64,000 bases of DNA from Harmonia axyridis (taxonomy: Eukaryota; Arthropoda; Insecta; Coleoptera; Coccinellidae), in NCBI RefSeq assembly GCF_914767665.1, contig NC_059505.1:39367506-39431505 (forward strand). The letters are read 5' to 3'. Made by a program: the position numbers and the translations under genes. The notes under the pieces are model-generated. The model saw nothing but the letters and a program-made list of their open reading frames with translations, did no database searches and was not told where the DNA came from. Of the stretch, positions 25,901-36,960 are shown one piece after another (the first letter of the stretch is position 1; every line of letters begins with the position of its first letter).

Positions 25901-27583
25901 CTATGTTGAATAATAAAATCGCCAATTTTGCCAAAAAAATGTGTTTTACTATAATAGACCGGGGACTTTTCAATTGGCCTGTTACACTGAAACTTGAATT
26001 CTCACATGTCCTTGAAGAAACTTCATTTGCTTTTGCTTTACATCGTATATAACGCCACATTGTGTTGCATTGAAAAACAGTATTTGTGAACCTGCATGAC
26101 ATAAGTTGATGACGGTAGCATCTTTGTTGAATCCAAATGCCCATTCCAGTTTCTGCAGAAAACAGTAGAAACAAGTTAGTGTGTGTTGATTCGTCCTTGT
26201 CCCACTGATTCAGGGAAGAAAATCATCACGTAAAGAAAAAGCGTTATGTCAGCATTGAGCTTATATTAGATAAATATTGACAAAATGGCTTAGGGAACCT
26301 CGTTCTCCGACCGTTAAATTTTTTTTATATAACGGGTTTTTTTTTTCAAGGTATATAACTTTAAGTTGGCATTACTGTTCAAGATGGCGACCGATTTAAC
26401 AGCTGTCAAGTGATTTATTCTCAGTTTGGTTTGGCAATTCGTCATGAATAGACTCACGCCTGAACAACGCTTGCAAATAGTGCAATTTCATTTCGAAAAT
26501 AATGGTTCTGTGCGGAATACGTATCGCGCACTACGTCCATAAGCGATGAAGCGCACTTCTGGTTGAATGGCTACGTCAACAAACAAAACTGTCGCATTTG
26601 GAGTGAAGCTAATTCTCAAGTGTATGTCGAAACACCGTTACATCCAGAAAAACTGACTGTTTGATGCGCTTTATGGGCTGGTGGAATTATTGGTCCATAC
26701 TTCTTCAAAAACGATGATGGCCAGAACGTTACAGTCAATGGTGATCGGTATAGAGCCATGATTACTAACTTTTTCATTCCTGAATTGAACAACCATGATG
26801 TCAAGGAGTTGTGGTTCCAACAAGAGGGCGCAACATGTCACACAGCTCGTGCCACAATCGATTTATTGAAAGACACGTTTGGTGACCGCCTAATTTCACG
26901 TTATGGACCTGTGAATTGGCCTCTTGTGATTTAACATCGCTAGACTACTTTCTGTGGGGCTATGTAAAGTCATTGGTCTATGCGGATAAGCCACAAACCC
27001 TTGACCATTTGGAAGACAACATTCGCCGTGTTATTGCCGATATACGGCCATAAATGTTGAAAAGAGTCATCGAAAATTGGACGTCCAGATTGGACTACAT
27101 CCGAGCCAGCCGTGGCGGTCAAATGCCAGAAATCATATTTAAAATGTAATGCCACAAGATTATCTTGCGGATAAATAAAATTCATGTCAATCGAATAATC
27201 CATTGTTGTTTTATTGCAATTTAAAGTTATATAGCTCTGAAAAAAACACCCTTTACTTTCCCATTTACGTTCAATTCGGTGATTTTGGTGTAAAATAAAA
27301 TTCTCCAAAAAATTTTACTCACGAACGGTTCTACTTTGGCGGCCAACTTAGGATGCTTGAATATATCAGGTCCTAGACTGTTCAATTTCTTCTTGAACTC
27401 CGCTCTTTTCCAAGTTTCATCTTGAGGGTCCAGAGAATCGAATATCTCGAAATTGCTGCTGCAATTAGTTTCGTCATTTTTTTGTTCAATTTCGTTTTCG
27501 TGATCTCCAGCTCCGTAGATGAAGTCAACTGAAAATTCTTCGGATTTGTCTTCAACTTGCTCAGTTTCAACCTTTTCTTCCAT
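16957..27583 (-). CDS. CFAP251: Cilia- and flagella-associated protein 251 (WDR66)
   Basis: WD-repeat protein of the axonemal calmodulin- and spoke-associated complex, needed for ciliary and sperm-tail motility. Twenty exons: 27583-27323, 26152-26006, 24627-24524, 24470-24310, 22668-22556, 22501-22242, 21766-21585, 21523-21392, 20107-20002, 19943-19795, 19740-19592, 19488-19301, 18542-18416, 18357-18256, 18199-18077, 17972-17881, 17819-17585, 17531-17300, 17244-17141 and 17088-16957. They total 3099 nt, or 1032 residues, in unbroken phase. The first exon is acidic. Residues about 90-800 carry WD-like blades. The C-terminal part has the family block PFYCVIEGGKNGFLFQEM, then HEGENSTLPRRVSDKLAVAE and FVRLYVNHKPVYGYS, followed by a degenerate EF-hand-like segment (DFDEDGSIREL). 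Introns hold a rosa element, a mariner, LINE pieces, a MITE and hairpin DNA. The identity rests mainly on the C-terminal block. Confidence 0.92.
18664..19250. mobile_element. Non-coding TIR element (MITE family A), copy 1
   Basis: This element of about 585 bp shares almost its whole length with the one at 40764-41360. Both begin near CAGAGTAATAAACATAGATAG and contain GTCCCCAACATGAACTATCA near the left end and CCATGTTGGGGACATG near the right. The outermost sequences are imperfect inverted repeats. Both copies carry a minus-strand frame beginning MESDI, but its similarity only reflects the relatedness of the copies. No transposase is present. It lies in a CFAP251 intron. Confidence 0.75.
20155..20304 (+). 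mobile_element. LINE 3' fragment, plus orientation
   Basis: A short plus-strand piece reads GLLTGHCRCKYLLYCMGKK and then a CKYPELIGL motif. It matches the minus-strand LINE next to it (GLLTGHCRYKHHLY, CKCPELAGL). The two therefore lie head-on as converging 3' ends of the same family. Confidence 0.65.
20305..21045 (-). mobile_element. LINE 3' end with RNase H-like C-terminus
   Basis: Minus-strand frames show the end of a retroelement RNase H domain (EENEKADELAKSAL near 20850-20940). After it comes the spacer and zinc-knuckle-like tail LLTGHCRYKHHLYRSC...CRLCG...CKCPELAG typical of R1/I-group LINEs. A stop lies near 20400 and the 3' UTR ends in an AATAATAAAAATAATA tail near 20305. Frameshifts are present. 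The fragment is 5' truncated and lies in CFAP251 intron 8. Confidence 0.75.
21081..21236. repeat. Two adjacent perfect hairpins
   Basis: Hairpin 1 has 34-base arms at 21081-21114 and 21121-21154 with a 6-base loop. Hairpin 2 has 36-base arms at 21161-21196 and 21201-21236 with a 4-base loop. Both are exact by inspection. The junction and start of arm 2 also form a small inverted repeat around TAGTATGC/GCATACTA. The DNA lies between the LINE fragment and CFAP251 exon 8, inside the intron. Confidence 0.93.
23121..23423 (-). mobile_element. LINE 3' end with (ATT)n tail
   Basis: The minus strand encodes a conserved LINE C-terminus, readable as RSSFATRKNNVPRIYNKGYL then RCLKHWCAH. It ends in AATAAAGACCTTTATTATT-type tail sequence. 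A related fragment lies at 44790-44935. It is 5' truncated and sits in CFAP251 intron 4. Confidence 0.6.
23424..24066. repeat. Dispersed repeat R3, copy 1
   Basis: This belongs to a family with copies at 48388-49130 and 62076-62590 and a right-end fragment at 54410-54582. Shared words include CATCATGTGATAYRCTAA, GGAACARTGCCWGCTTCTTTC and TTTGGTGGACC. Better-kept ends read CAGGGTGTTCCTGAATT on the left and AATTTAGGAACACCCTGTATA on the right, which are inverted repeats. It is probably a non-coding DNA transposon derivative. Confidence 0.65.
24789..25983 (+). mobile_element. mariner (DD34D), near full-length pseudogene copy
   Basis: Flanked by TTA and bounded by inverted ends GGCCAATTGAAAAGTCCCC / GGGGACTTTTCAATTGGCC. 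The N-terminal frame at 24969-25379 contains the helix-turn-helix region (NTVEAKSWLDEEFPGSAPGK, then STIIDWYAKFKRGEMS). It breaks at a TAG at 25377. Catalytic pieces resume later, with HQDNAPCH and YSPDLAPSDF separated by 34 residues. Deletions and stops show it is inactive. The sequence type resembles the mellifera/irritans side of the mariner family. It lies antisense in a CFAP251 intron. Confidence 0.92.
26331..27254 (+). mobile_element. rosa-type (DD41D) mariner, deleted copy B
   Basis: The same element as at 5829, with ends AACGGGTTTTTTTTTT / AAAAAACACCCTT. It keeps the start [20 protein letters not shown] and runs into RNTYRALRP, then jumps to SDEAHFWLNGYV, so the region between is missing. 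A stop at TGA near 26665 and further small deletions break the frame. It lies in CFAP251 intron 1, antisense to the gene. Confidence 0.9.
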
Positions 27584-28283
27584 TATGACAAATTGTTGAC
27601 AACATAAAATGACATTTCTGTTAATTTTCTATAGCAGCTTTAATCAGAAACTAACTAGAGTGATTATTGCCTGAATTAAAGTAGGGTAATAATGAATTCA
27701 GCACCAATATATCGAAGTATAAATTGAAATAATATATTTATTTAAGACCAATCAACAAAAAAAATAAAAAAATAAAAGCACATACAAACTTAAAATTTAA
27801 ACACAGTAATATCATATTTTTTTTCACATAAATTTTGGAGTTTTAATAAATATAAAGAGGATAAAAAACAAGTAATTATTTGATTTGAACACTAAAACAT
27901 TTGTAGAAATTTTTACATATTATATAAAAGCAGTATTTGGTTCAAGTATAGTCGATAAAAAAAAACCACTCTTGGGACACACTGAACTTGAACAAGTAAA
28001 TCTAATACAAAATAAATAAAATTCAGCTTTCGCTGAAGGAGATCATAACATTTAATTGACATGAATGAGTAGGTAAAAAATATTTGGATAGTGTATAATT
28101 AATTACTTGAACTTAAAATTAATTGTCACATTATATCCAAGAGTAGTTTTCAACATGAAAAATAAAGATATAGCTATAAAAATATCACCTTTTATGGCAT
28201 CTATCCGATAAAAAAATCTAAGAAATCTAAGAAACGACATATAATTTATAAACTTAACATCTATACGATTGCTGACTAAAGTA
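27584..28283. other. Intergenic between IKK 3' end and CFAP251 5' end
   Basis: Seven hundred bases of AT-rich sequence separate two genes in the same orientation. They must contain the IKK 3' UTR and the CFAP251 promoter. Several AT runs are present, but no motif could be assigned with confidence. Confidence 0.5.
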
Positions 28284-31200
28284 TCACAGTAGCGAAGAAA
28301 TCTCTTGAATACAAGAATCAATTTCTTCGCGATAGTTATTGCAGCTGACAACGCTTTCATCTATTAATTTCGAGAACCTAAAATATCATTTATTAAAATA
28401 TTAAGAAAAGAAGAAAAAATAAGAGTAAACTTACTTAGAAAAAATATGTTCTGAATTTTTCTTGTAGAATTCCGTCAAAGATTCATCGTCCATGTACCAT
28501 TTGTTATTGCAATCAGCGCCACCTGCGTAAATATTCGTAATGTTATACCGTAACAAGACATATTCCAAATTAATAGAGAATACTAAAAGTAGATTAGATC
28601 TATTCTATTTATACTATTCTATCATGAGGCACAATACAGTTTTGATTGACCCTACATTTATGTATTATCAGATCATTGAGTTGCAAATATAGGCGAGTCG
28701 GTTTGACAGACATTATGTCAGCTGTCGACCATAGAACAGAAAGAGAATACAATTGGTCCAGAAAGGTTCTACATGATAAAAAAAGGTGGAAATCGTAATT
28801 TTTGTGATAGAATTCAATATAAGTAAGAGATTACGAATGTAATTATGACACTCGATTGGAAATAAGTTTGTGGAGAATACATGATTTCCATATTTTTTAA
28901 AAAAAGTTGGGACAGAAAAGCGACAGCCGAATTTGTGGAAAAACATCTGCTGGATCCATAGTATAGTCTGAAAGATTATAGGATTTGTAAATTCAATACT
29001 CACGTTCGACATTTCTATATCCTGTTGCAGCCTCGGCCACAACTGAATCACATATCTCGTGCAAAACAGCAACATGATCATCAAACGCTTGTATCCATGT
29101 TGATATGGTTTTTAAATAGTCACTCGCTTTGCCCAGATAACTGAAAAAACGATTTTAATATACAATAAATACCGAAAGATGATGAAATAAAGTTGAACAC
29201 AAGTTTTGTTGTTGCTTCTTCATTTTGTTCAAATATTTTTATTTTGCAGTTACCTTGTATAGTCCAGCAGGTTCTTATCGTTGATCAAACGATCTCTGAA
29301 TTTTGTAACCTTGCAAATTATTCTTAACATTTCACCGAAACCCATTTTCTGGTTTTTTTCAAAACTACTGACCATCGTTTTGACTGATAAATCTGCTTTG
29401 TTAAGACTGAAAAATGAAATTGTTATAGTTAATCACTCATTTCAAACATTTTTACTCTCTGAAATAAACACTTACTATTCTTTCAGTTCCGGCAATTTGA
29501 CTACTTCCTGAAAGTTGATAGTTTCCATTGCCTTCAATTTAGTGGACCACTTGTGTATGTTTACAGCCAAGAAGTACTCGTCACACAAACAATTCTGAAT
29601 CGAAGTCATCAGTTTGGAGAATTTCTGACAAAGTTTCAGATCCACGCAGGACAAGTTCTCCTCCTTAACTCGTTTGTTGAATTTCTTCAATTTTTCATTT
29701 AAGCCCAAAACTTGCACCCTAGAAGTTTCCCATTTCTTCTCCAACTTGTGGACTATCATGGCGAACTGCTTCAGGTAAAGATCCATGGCTCGAGCGAAAG
29801 CAGTCGCCAATAGTATGTCCTGTTGGATGAGGAACACGGAGTGGGCATAGATCTCTTTGATACAGTAAAAGTAAAATTGTTGACCTGCTTTGTTCAACAT
29901 GAATTTTACCATTCTCGGTGGGTCGTATTTTGAGCCATTGAAGAGGGCATTCCTTTTAAACATGAACATTTCGTATTTCTCCTGAAAAATCAACCCAAAT
30001 GCAATTCAATAAATTCCAAATAGGTCGAAAATAATAACAGGCCAATTGAAAAGTCCCCGGTCTACCATAGTGAAACACGTTTTTTTGGAAAAATTCGATT
30101 TCATTATTCAACATAGTTGCCTTCGAGGGCGATACAGCGATTATAGCGATCTTCCAACTTTTCGATGCCATTTTTGTAGTACGATATGTCTTTCGCTTCA
30201 AAATAGGCCTCAGTTTCAGCTATTATTTCTTCATTGGCGCTAATTTTCTTTCCAGTGAGCATTCTTTTGAGATCTAAGAAAAAGTCGCTGGGGGCCAGAT
30301 CTGGCGAATACGGTGGATGCAGAAGCAATTCGAATCCCAATTCATACAATTTTGCCATTGTTTTCATTGATTTGTGACACAGCGCATTGTCTTGATGAAA
30401 CAGCAGCTTTTTTTTTTCAAATGGGGCCGTTTTTTAACGATTTCATCCTTTAAACGATCCAATAACTCTATATAATAATTGCTGTTGATGGTCTGGTCCT
30501 TTTGTAGGGCAACTGTATTTTTTCCCTCCAAAAAGCAATATTTCATCAGCACACGAAAACTTTTTTTTTTCAACTTTTTTCAAATAACAAAAGTAGCAAC
30601 ACTCACAACGCAATATCTCACAAACCAATGGTAGGACTGCTGTCAAATTTTGACATGTATCGTTTGAAGTTTTGTACCAACTAAAAATCATATAGATTTA
30701 ATACTAGCCCCGCCATCTGGTGTGTGCATCAGACCAGGGACTTTTCAATTGGCCTAATATGCACTCCGGTAAAATTAGGGGAACGGTAAAAATTTCAACA
30801 AAGTTTGTAGTTCATTTTATCTTGAATAGTCGGAAACCTATAGCTTTCAATGTGGTTCTTCAACTTATGAACAGATTGTCAATAAACGTCATTTCAAATA
30901 GTACATATGATACTTACATCGATCAAACAGTTTGCCACGAGAGTTTCCTCATCACAATCGCTGAATTGAAAGCTGCCAAGTAACAATTGCTCTTCCTCCG
31001 GAACTTGAGTATCTCTCGCCAGCCACTGCCGCACTGTAGACAACCTGGTGCATTCATCGAACTCGTAGGAATAAAATTCGTACGTATACACTACAAATAC
31101 CATCAATATTTTTTTTTTCAGAATGCAGTCGAGTTCTTCGAATAAGTTGTTCCCGTTCGAAAATGGCGAGGCTCTCAGTGATGGATTGAACTGTAAAGCT

Positions 31201-32424
31201 CTCCTCAACCAATTTTCCATTTGACCCTTTAAGTAGGAGCAAATCCTGATTTCGTTAAAGAGTTGGGACGAGTACTCGATGTTGTCCATGCGGTTGATAA
31301 ACATACAGATCTGATCGGGACTTTTCGACTTCATCCATTGATATCTGACAGGAGAATTTCATTACACAGTTTGTATTGAATTCGAGCTATCAACAATAAG
31401 ATTTTCAAAAAATATTAAAAACAGTTAAATTTACCTATCTCGTTCAGACATCCTCGGTAGGAAAGGAAGAGTACCACAGATTATTTCAAAGGCAAGTACT
31501 CCAAGGGACCAATAATCAACAGAACAGTCGTAACTGCTATTAGCATATATCTCCGGAGCCAAATAATACCATGTTCCCACGAAACTGACAGTGCTATCAT
31601 TCAACTCTTTGGCATACCCCAAATCGATGAGTTTATAAATCACTCGATCAGGCTTGTTTGGGCAATTCTGGATGACGATGTTCTCCGGTTTTATGTCCCT
31701 ATGAGTGATTTTCTTAGAGTGCAAGTAATGCAACGCGCTAGAAATATTCAAGAGGACATCTCTGACTGTATCTTCTTCCAGGCCACACATATTAAGTGAA
31801 TGTTTGAGGAGATGGCGCAAGTTACCCTTCTGACAATATTCCATAGACAAAAGAGGCAACTTCGATGGATTCATCTTGTTGAGTTCCTTCTCCAAAAATG
31901 GGTCTAATGGTTTATACTTTACAATGTTGGGATGAATCAATTCTTTCATAATTTGCACTTCGTTGCACCATCTTTTTCTATGCTTATCAGTTAGATTTGA
32001 AAGGCATCGTATTTTACACATTTTTACAGCTAAAAATCAAGACATTCTGAATTGTGTTTGAATCTTAAAGATTAATGACCATCCTTTCTGAATGAATTAA
32101 ATCATAAAGTGATTTTATTGTGAACATTTCATTGATTCTGTATTGGACGTAGGTTTATCAATATTTATTTATCTGTATCAAATAATTTATTGATGATAAT
32201 TATCACAAATTAAAAAATTTCATAATGATTTGGTGGTTAGACCTCTACTAAAAAAAAACTTAATTTTTTCATTTCACAAATTCATAATTAAATATAAAGT
32301 TTTAACTATTACCTATTGATTCGTTTGAAGTATTAGAACGCCATAAATATACAGTTCCAAATCCTCCAGATCCCAATATTGATATTCGATTCCAATCCCC
32401 TATCACTAAGGGTTCTACTTCCAT
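28284..32424 (-). CDS. IKBKB: Inhibitor of NF-kB kinase, IKK-beta type
   Basis: Serine kinase of the IKK complex, which phosphorylates IkB or Relish-type NF-kB in the IMD/Toll immune pathways; ird5 is the Drosophila relative. Eight coding exons: 32424-32313, 32029-31435, 31344-30918, 29981-29476, 29406-29254, 29140-29004, 28522-28435 and 28377-28284. They total 2112 nt, or 703 residues. The glycine loop is GSGGFGTV, the ATP-binding lysine lies in AVKMCK, the catalytic loop is HRDIKPEN, and the metal site is DLG as in other IKKs. The activation segment reads ELNDSTVSFVGTW. After the kinase, residues about 305-380 form the ubiquitin-like domain (KKKILMVFVV...ECTRLSTVRQW). A helical scaffold-dimerisation region follows to the end. 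The start ATG is preceded by an acceptor site at 32432, so a non-coding 5' exon is expected upstream. A mariner occupies intron 3. Confidence 0.93.
30035..30757 (-). mobile_element. mariner (DD34D), internally deleted copy
   Basis: The ends match those of the 24789 copy in reverse orientation. The minus strand keeps the N-terminal piece (CFLEGKNTVA) and the C-terminal catalytic end (LLLHPPYSPDLAPSDFFLD and ALEGNYVE). Most of the DNA-binding and first catalytic part is deleted, at CAACTGTATTTTTTCC near 30510. It lies in IKK intron 3, in the same orientation as the gene. Confidence 0.9.
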
Positions 32425-34014
32425 GGGAGAACCTAGAACAAAATTTAACAAAATGATTTTTCTGTTAGAAATATCATTTTTTCCTTAGCTAGACAATAAA
32501 ATTATATTCATAATTCTCAAGAAAATAAAATTTCGTTTCAATTTTGAAAAAATACATTGAATTGAGTATACTTTTTTTCGTCCCCTTCTCACTAAATAGA
32601 TTTTTCAAGTGTTGCATTGTTGAATTATTGTATATTAGTATATTATTCAACGAGCGGTAATGTAGGTCATAACTCACGCAGATGATCTTTGCAGCACGAG
32701 CCGCAGGCGAGTGCTGTAATTCATCAAGTGAGTTATGACCATTACCGCAAGTTGAATACTATACTTTATCTACGACTATATCAATAAATACTAAGGAAAA
32801 AATACAGACTTAGAATAAAGACAGAAGGAACGGGAAATAAACATAATGTGCTCGATCCCGTACAAGAGAGATGGAAACTTAATGCTACCAATCACAATCG
32901 AACTAGCTTCGGCTAGCTCGAATCCAGTACAGAGTACAGACATAGAAATTTATTGAAAAACCTTAATAATTGCCTGTAAAAATGCATTAAAATATACCAA
33001 AAAATATTCCCTGTAAACGATGACTTAATAATCTTACTGCTACACCAATCTTGAAAATTTTTTCAAACTCCTTCATATTGTTTCGAGCAATTAATTCTGT
33101 ATGGTAACATTAGCTGTTTGTCTTTTGGAAATGTATACCTTTATAATTTAATTCACTATCTGAATTAATCGTTTTCAGCAAAACATTCACAATAATTAGA
33201 TATCAACTTAATTTGAAAACGTCAAAAGTGACATTCCCTCGGACATTCCTCCCCTCAATAACAATAATGGAATGTTCCCTTTCGGCCAATCGAATAGAAG
33301 CAGAGAAGTATAGAAGCACAGATCCATATTTTCCGATTTATAATAGTGAGTTATAGTAGTGAGTTATTATAAATCACGCTGTTTGTTAATAGATACTATT
33401 AATTGCTCAAAAGCAGTTGAATAATGAGTTTATAATTCAATAGGAGTAGATAAAATAAATAATCATGGTTGATGAATTATGTAAGCATAAATGTAAAAAT
33501 TTACCCATTTAGGGCGAAAAATAATGGAAGCTGAGTTTTAAACACAGAACAGATCATCTAAATAAAATATTTCTGTTAATAGTTGTATGATCTTTATCTG
33601 TGAAATAAACATTCAAATCAGGCTTCTCTGTGTTGATATGTAAACAAATTGAACACATGACAGTGCCAAAAAATTTAACCTACGAATTTTTCCCCCGCTT
33701 GTCTGAACTGTCTTGAAAGAGTTCTTATTTTTTTCTCAATTTTTTTAAAAGTTGTTTTGTCTTCAGAATAATTCAAAAATACCAAGGAAAACTCAAATAA
33801 CACCGTTTATTTCGTCAATATTGGGTAGTTTTTCACTTGGTGAAAAGTGAAAATTCAAATATCATGCTCTATGCAAGTGATATCTGACAACTACGCGTTT
33901 TACTTCGTCCCATGGTAGAGCACAATTTAATAGGTTAAGTTTAACCAACATATTTCTAATTTTTGATTATTCCCAAAAAATTCTCCATTTCATCAGATAT
34001 CATTTTTGAAAAAG
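32425..34014. promoter_or_regulatory. Divergent region between IKK and PSME3
   Basis: About 1.6 kb separates two head-to-head start codons. It should contain a non-coding first exon for IKK, since an acceptor precedes its ATG, and the PSME3 promoter. An imperfect inverted repeat lies at 32638-32764. Nothing else could be identified; no kB-like site was assigned. Confidence 0.45.
32638..32764. repeat. Imperfect 127-bp inverted repeat
   Basis: The arms 32638-32685 and 32721-32764 share GTATANTATTCAACNNGCGG and GGTCATAACTCA. The centre contains a second small inverted pair, GCAGCAC/GTGCTGT. It could be a small MITE or a cruciform-forming sequence in the IKK upstream region. Confidence 0.7.
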
Positions 34015-35472
34015 ATGGCAAATGCAAATAAGGTGAGTGAGTTTTCCTTCACAAATATGTGTGGCTTGACTAGAGTGTTCCTCTCATGTTTTGAAACGTG
34101 ACATATTCGGCGATGTAGGTTTTCATGTTATCTATAAAAGAATGTCTTCTTCCATGAAGAGTTTTATTGCAGCTCTTAAAAATTTCGCGGAAACTTCATC
34201 ATGCAGACAGGTTATTGGACACAAGTAAAGGAGCACAATTATGAATGTATATTCTTGCAGGTACAGGAATACAAAGATGGTGTGATAAAGCAGGCAGAAG
34301 AATTGGTTATGCATGGCTTTCCCGAAACGATAGTAAAATTAAACACACTTCTGGAAACCCCAAGTTTTAAAAACAGAAAATTCGCTGATGTTCATCAAAA
34401 TTTGAACATTGAGGTACCAGATCCCATTGTTCTAAACAGCCATACCGACTTGCCTCCTGCGAAAAAAATGAAATACGATAATAGCTTTTCTCAAGATGGT
34501 ACCAAAGTTTGCATTTTGCCATCTGGTTCAGTTCCGACAAATAAACATCTTTTGGAATTGGTTGAAAGTGTTAAACCCCATATTAGAAAACTTGTTGAAG
34601 ATTCCAATTTGGTATGTTCCCACATCAATAAATTGCTTTTCTTTATTTATTTGTATATTGTTCTAGATGAAAATGTGGATATCCTTCATGATTCCTAAGA
34701 TTGAAGATGGTAATAATTTTGGAGTTTCTATCCAGGAGGATACATTGGCTGAAGTACAATCAGTTGAATCTGAAGCAGCAGCTTTCTTTGACCAAATTTC
34801 AAGATATTTTATTTCTCGAGGTAAACTTAACCAAACCCATTCAATTTTCTTATAAGATTTTATTATTGTGAAATACCTCATGCCTTAAATTGCAATGTGA
34901 GTTTAGATTCAACTGTGGAAGTTGATTTTATTGGTTTCTAATTATAGTTTATTGTTGTTTACCCTTAATGTGGGTTTAACATAGCCAAAAGATATCCAGA
35001 AAAATGAAGAAGATATTATCTATTTTGCAACCCAAAATATCAAACAGCTGAGCAGATTCAAATTGAATTAAGTCAATTCAAATGAAGAGCTATTATATAT
35101 TTTTTAAGAATTTTATTAACTTTTTTGGTCTGTTAATAAATTGTAGAACCTTTTGTACCTCTTAGAGAGTTGCCTAAATAGACGTTATATTTTTTCGTGC
35201 TTTATTGAAAAATCCATTTTTCAGATATAATTTGGTATTTATACTTATGCGAACATTTTACAGGAAAACTGATCTCCAAAGTAGCCAAGTACCCTCATAT
35301 CGAAGACTATCGGAAAGCTGTAGAAGAATTGGATCAAAAAGAATACCTTAGCCTCTGGTTGACCATGTCTGAAATACGGAACAGATACTGCTCACTTCAC
35401 GACATCGTCCTGAAGAACTTGGATAAGATCAAGAAACCCCGTTCGAATAACGCATCTGAATCGTTGTATTGA
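34015..35472 (+). CDS. PSME3: Proteasome activator complex subunit 3 (PA28-gamma / REG-gamma)
   Basis: Nuclear heptameric cap that opens the 20S proteasome for ubiquitin- and ATP-independent breakdown of proteins. Four exons: 34015-34032, 34261-34611, 34667-34820 and 35264-35472, totalling 732 nt and 243 residues, close to the roughly 254 of human PA28-gamma. The first exon is only six codons (MANANK), and the frame continues as VQEYKDGVIKQAEELVMHGF. A homologue-specific loop around residues 75-90 contains PPAKKMKYD, which resembles the PA28-gamma nuclear signal. The four-helix bundle core includes KMWISFMIPKIEDGNNFGVS and SRGKLISKVAKYPHIEDYR. The C-terminus ends SLY. AATAAA-like repeats follow near 35545. 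Confidence 0.95.
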
Positions 35473-35792
35473 TCGATAGAGAAAATAGAATCCATTTCTT
35501 TGTATTGGTTATTGCAACTCATTATTTTTTAAAATATTTTCTAAATAAAATAAAATAAATTATGATTTTATTCTTGTTTCAATAACAACTGAAAGTTACA
35601 CAGATTAAGTAGGTTGGTCTAAGTTAGAATAATCGGGATTTTCACTTGACGTTTCGGCCACAGCTGGGTTGAGCATATTCAACACTCAAGCTAAATCAGC
35701 TAGAAGTGGAAGGGATGAACCACCTATCCCCACTCTACCTAATGGAAGTAGCACAAATACTTTATCAAGTACGAACAATCCTTAAGCATTAT
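35473..35792. other. 3' flank of PSME3
   Basis: This holds the PSME3 3' UTR with overlapping AATAAA copies near 35545-35560. A stretch containing CACTTGACGTTTCGGCCACA follows, resembling a dispersed repeat. A mariner starts immediately after. No gene is seen. Confidence 0.5.
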
Positions 35793-36240
35793 TAGGCCAA
35801 TTGAAAAGTCCCCGGTCTGATGCACAGATGGCGGTGCTAGTATTAAATCCAATTGATTTTTAGTTAGTACCAGCCTTCAAACAATACATGTCAAAATTTG
35901 ACTGAAGTCCGGCCATTAGTTTGTGAGATATTGTGTTGTGAGTGTAGCTACTTTTGTTATTTGAAAAAACATGGAGAAAGAGTATTTCGTGAGCTGATGA
36001 AATATTGCTTTTTGAAGGGAAAAAATACAGTTGAAGCAAAATCTTGGCTTGATGAAGATTTTCCGGGGTCTGCACAAGGAAAATCAACCATTATTGATTA
36101 GTATCCTAAGTTTAAACGTGGTGAAATGAGCTCCGAAGCCCAAAAGAGACTGTCCCGACGAAAAAATAAAAAGTTTACAGAATAATTTTGAATGACCGTA
36201 AAGTGAAGTTGATCAAGATAGCAGACATTGTGAAGATATC

Positions 36241-36711
36241 TTGTAGGGAATCTATCGATTCCTTCGAAAATATTTTAAGTCCGAAAACAGAAGAACTCTG
36301 TGTAAAAACTTGGAATGATCAAAGCCACACCCCTAAGGGATCCGTTGAAAGGCTTTGCTAACGTTCGAATGGAAAACAGCCTGAATTCCCATAAAACTCG
36401 GCAGTTCAAGGCGAATAAGGCAATTGAGTTCAGACCAGTCTACAACTACAACATATGTGCAACACTTGCACCGACAACGAGAAAATTAAAGATTTTCACA
36501 TCTGTTCTCAATACCGACGAAAAGTACCTGCAACGACCCAAGTGACCAGCGACCCTAAGAATCGATTAGACAAATTATCATCTTCTTCAAACTCTTTTAG
36601 TGGGTTGGAAATAAATTGAATAATTGTTTTTATCCCGTTCTTTTATTTCCCTACATTGTCCTTGGCCGTGAACTACTTTAGTCACAGTATAAGGACCACA
36701 ACCCACAATCT
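36241..36711. mobile_element. Unclassified insertion inside mariner (possible solo LTR)
   Basis: A segment of about 470 bp interrupts the mariner. From 36242 it starts TGTAGGGAATC, and near 36654 it has TTCCCTACA, so the main body has TG...CA ends and short inverted termini, as LTRs do. AATAAA occurs near 36610. About 57 more bases (36655-36711) precede the return of mariner sequence, and no clean target duplication was found. The identity is uncertain. Confidence 0.45.
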
Positions 36712-36728
36712 GAACGTGTACATCATAA

Positions 36729-36960
36729 GCCCCGGTGCACACATCCGACATTTGCAGTTGCGACACCATTGCGGTGTCGTACGCTAGTGTGCATGCTCCC
36801 ATTTCATTCTTTGTACCACAGCCCGCATGATGGCAGTTACGACGTCGCAACGGCACGGCGGGTAGTGTGCATGCTCCCATTTGATTCTTTGTACAACAGG
36901 TCGCAAGTACGACACAGCAACGGTGTCGTAACTGCAAAAGTCGGATGTGTGCACCGGGCC
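36729..36960. mobile_element. Harbinger-like MITE with TAA target duplication
   Basis: A 232-bp element has terminal inverted repeats CCCGGTGCACACATCCGACA and TGTCGGATGTG-type sequence at the other end, extending about 35 bases. It is flanked on both sides by TAA. A 3-bp TWA duplication fits PIF/Harbinger elements. Internally, GTGTGCATGCTCCCATTT occurs twice as a direct repeat. It is inserted in the mariner at 35793-37762. Confidence 0.7.
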
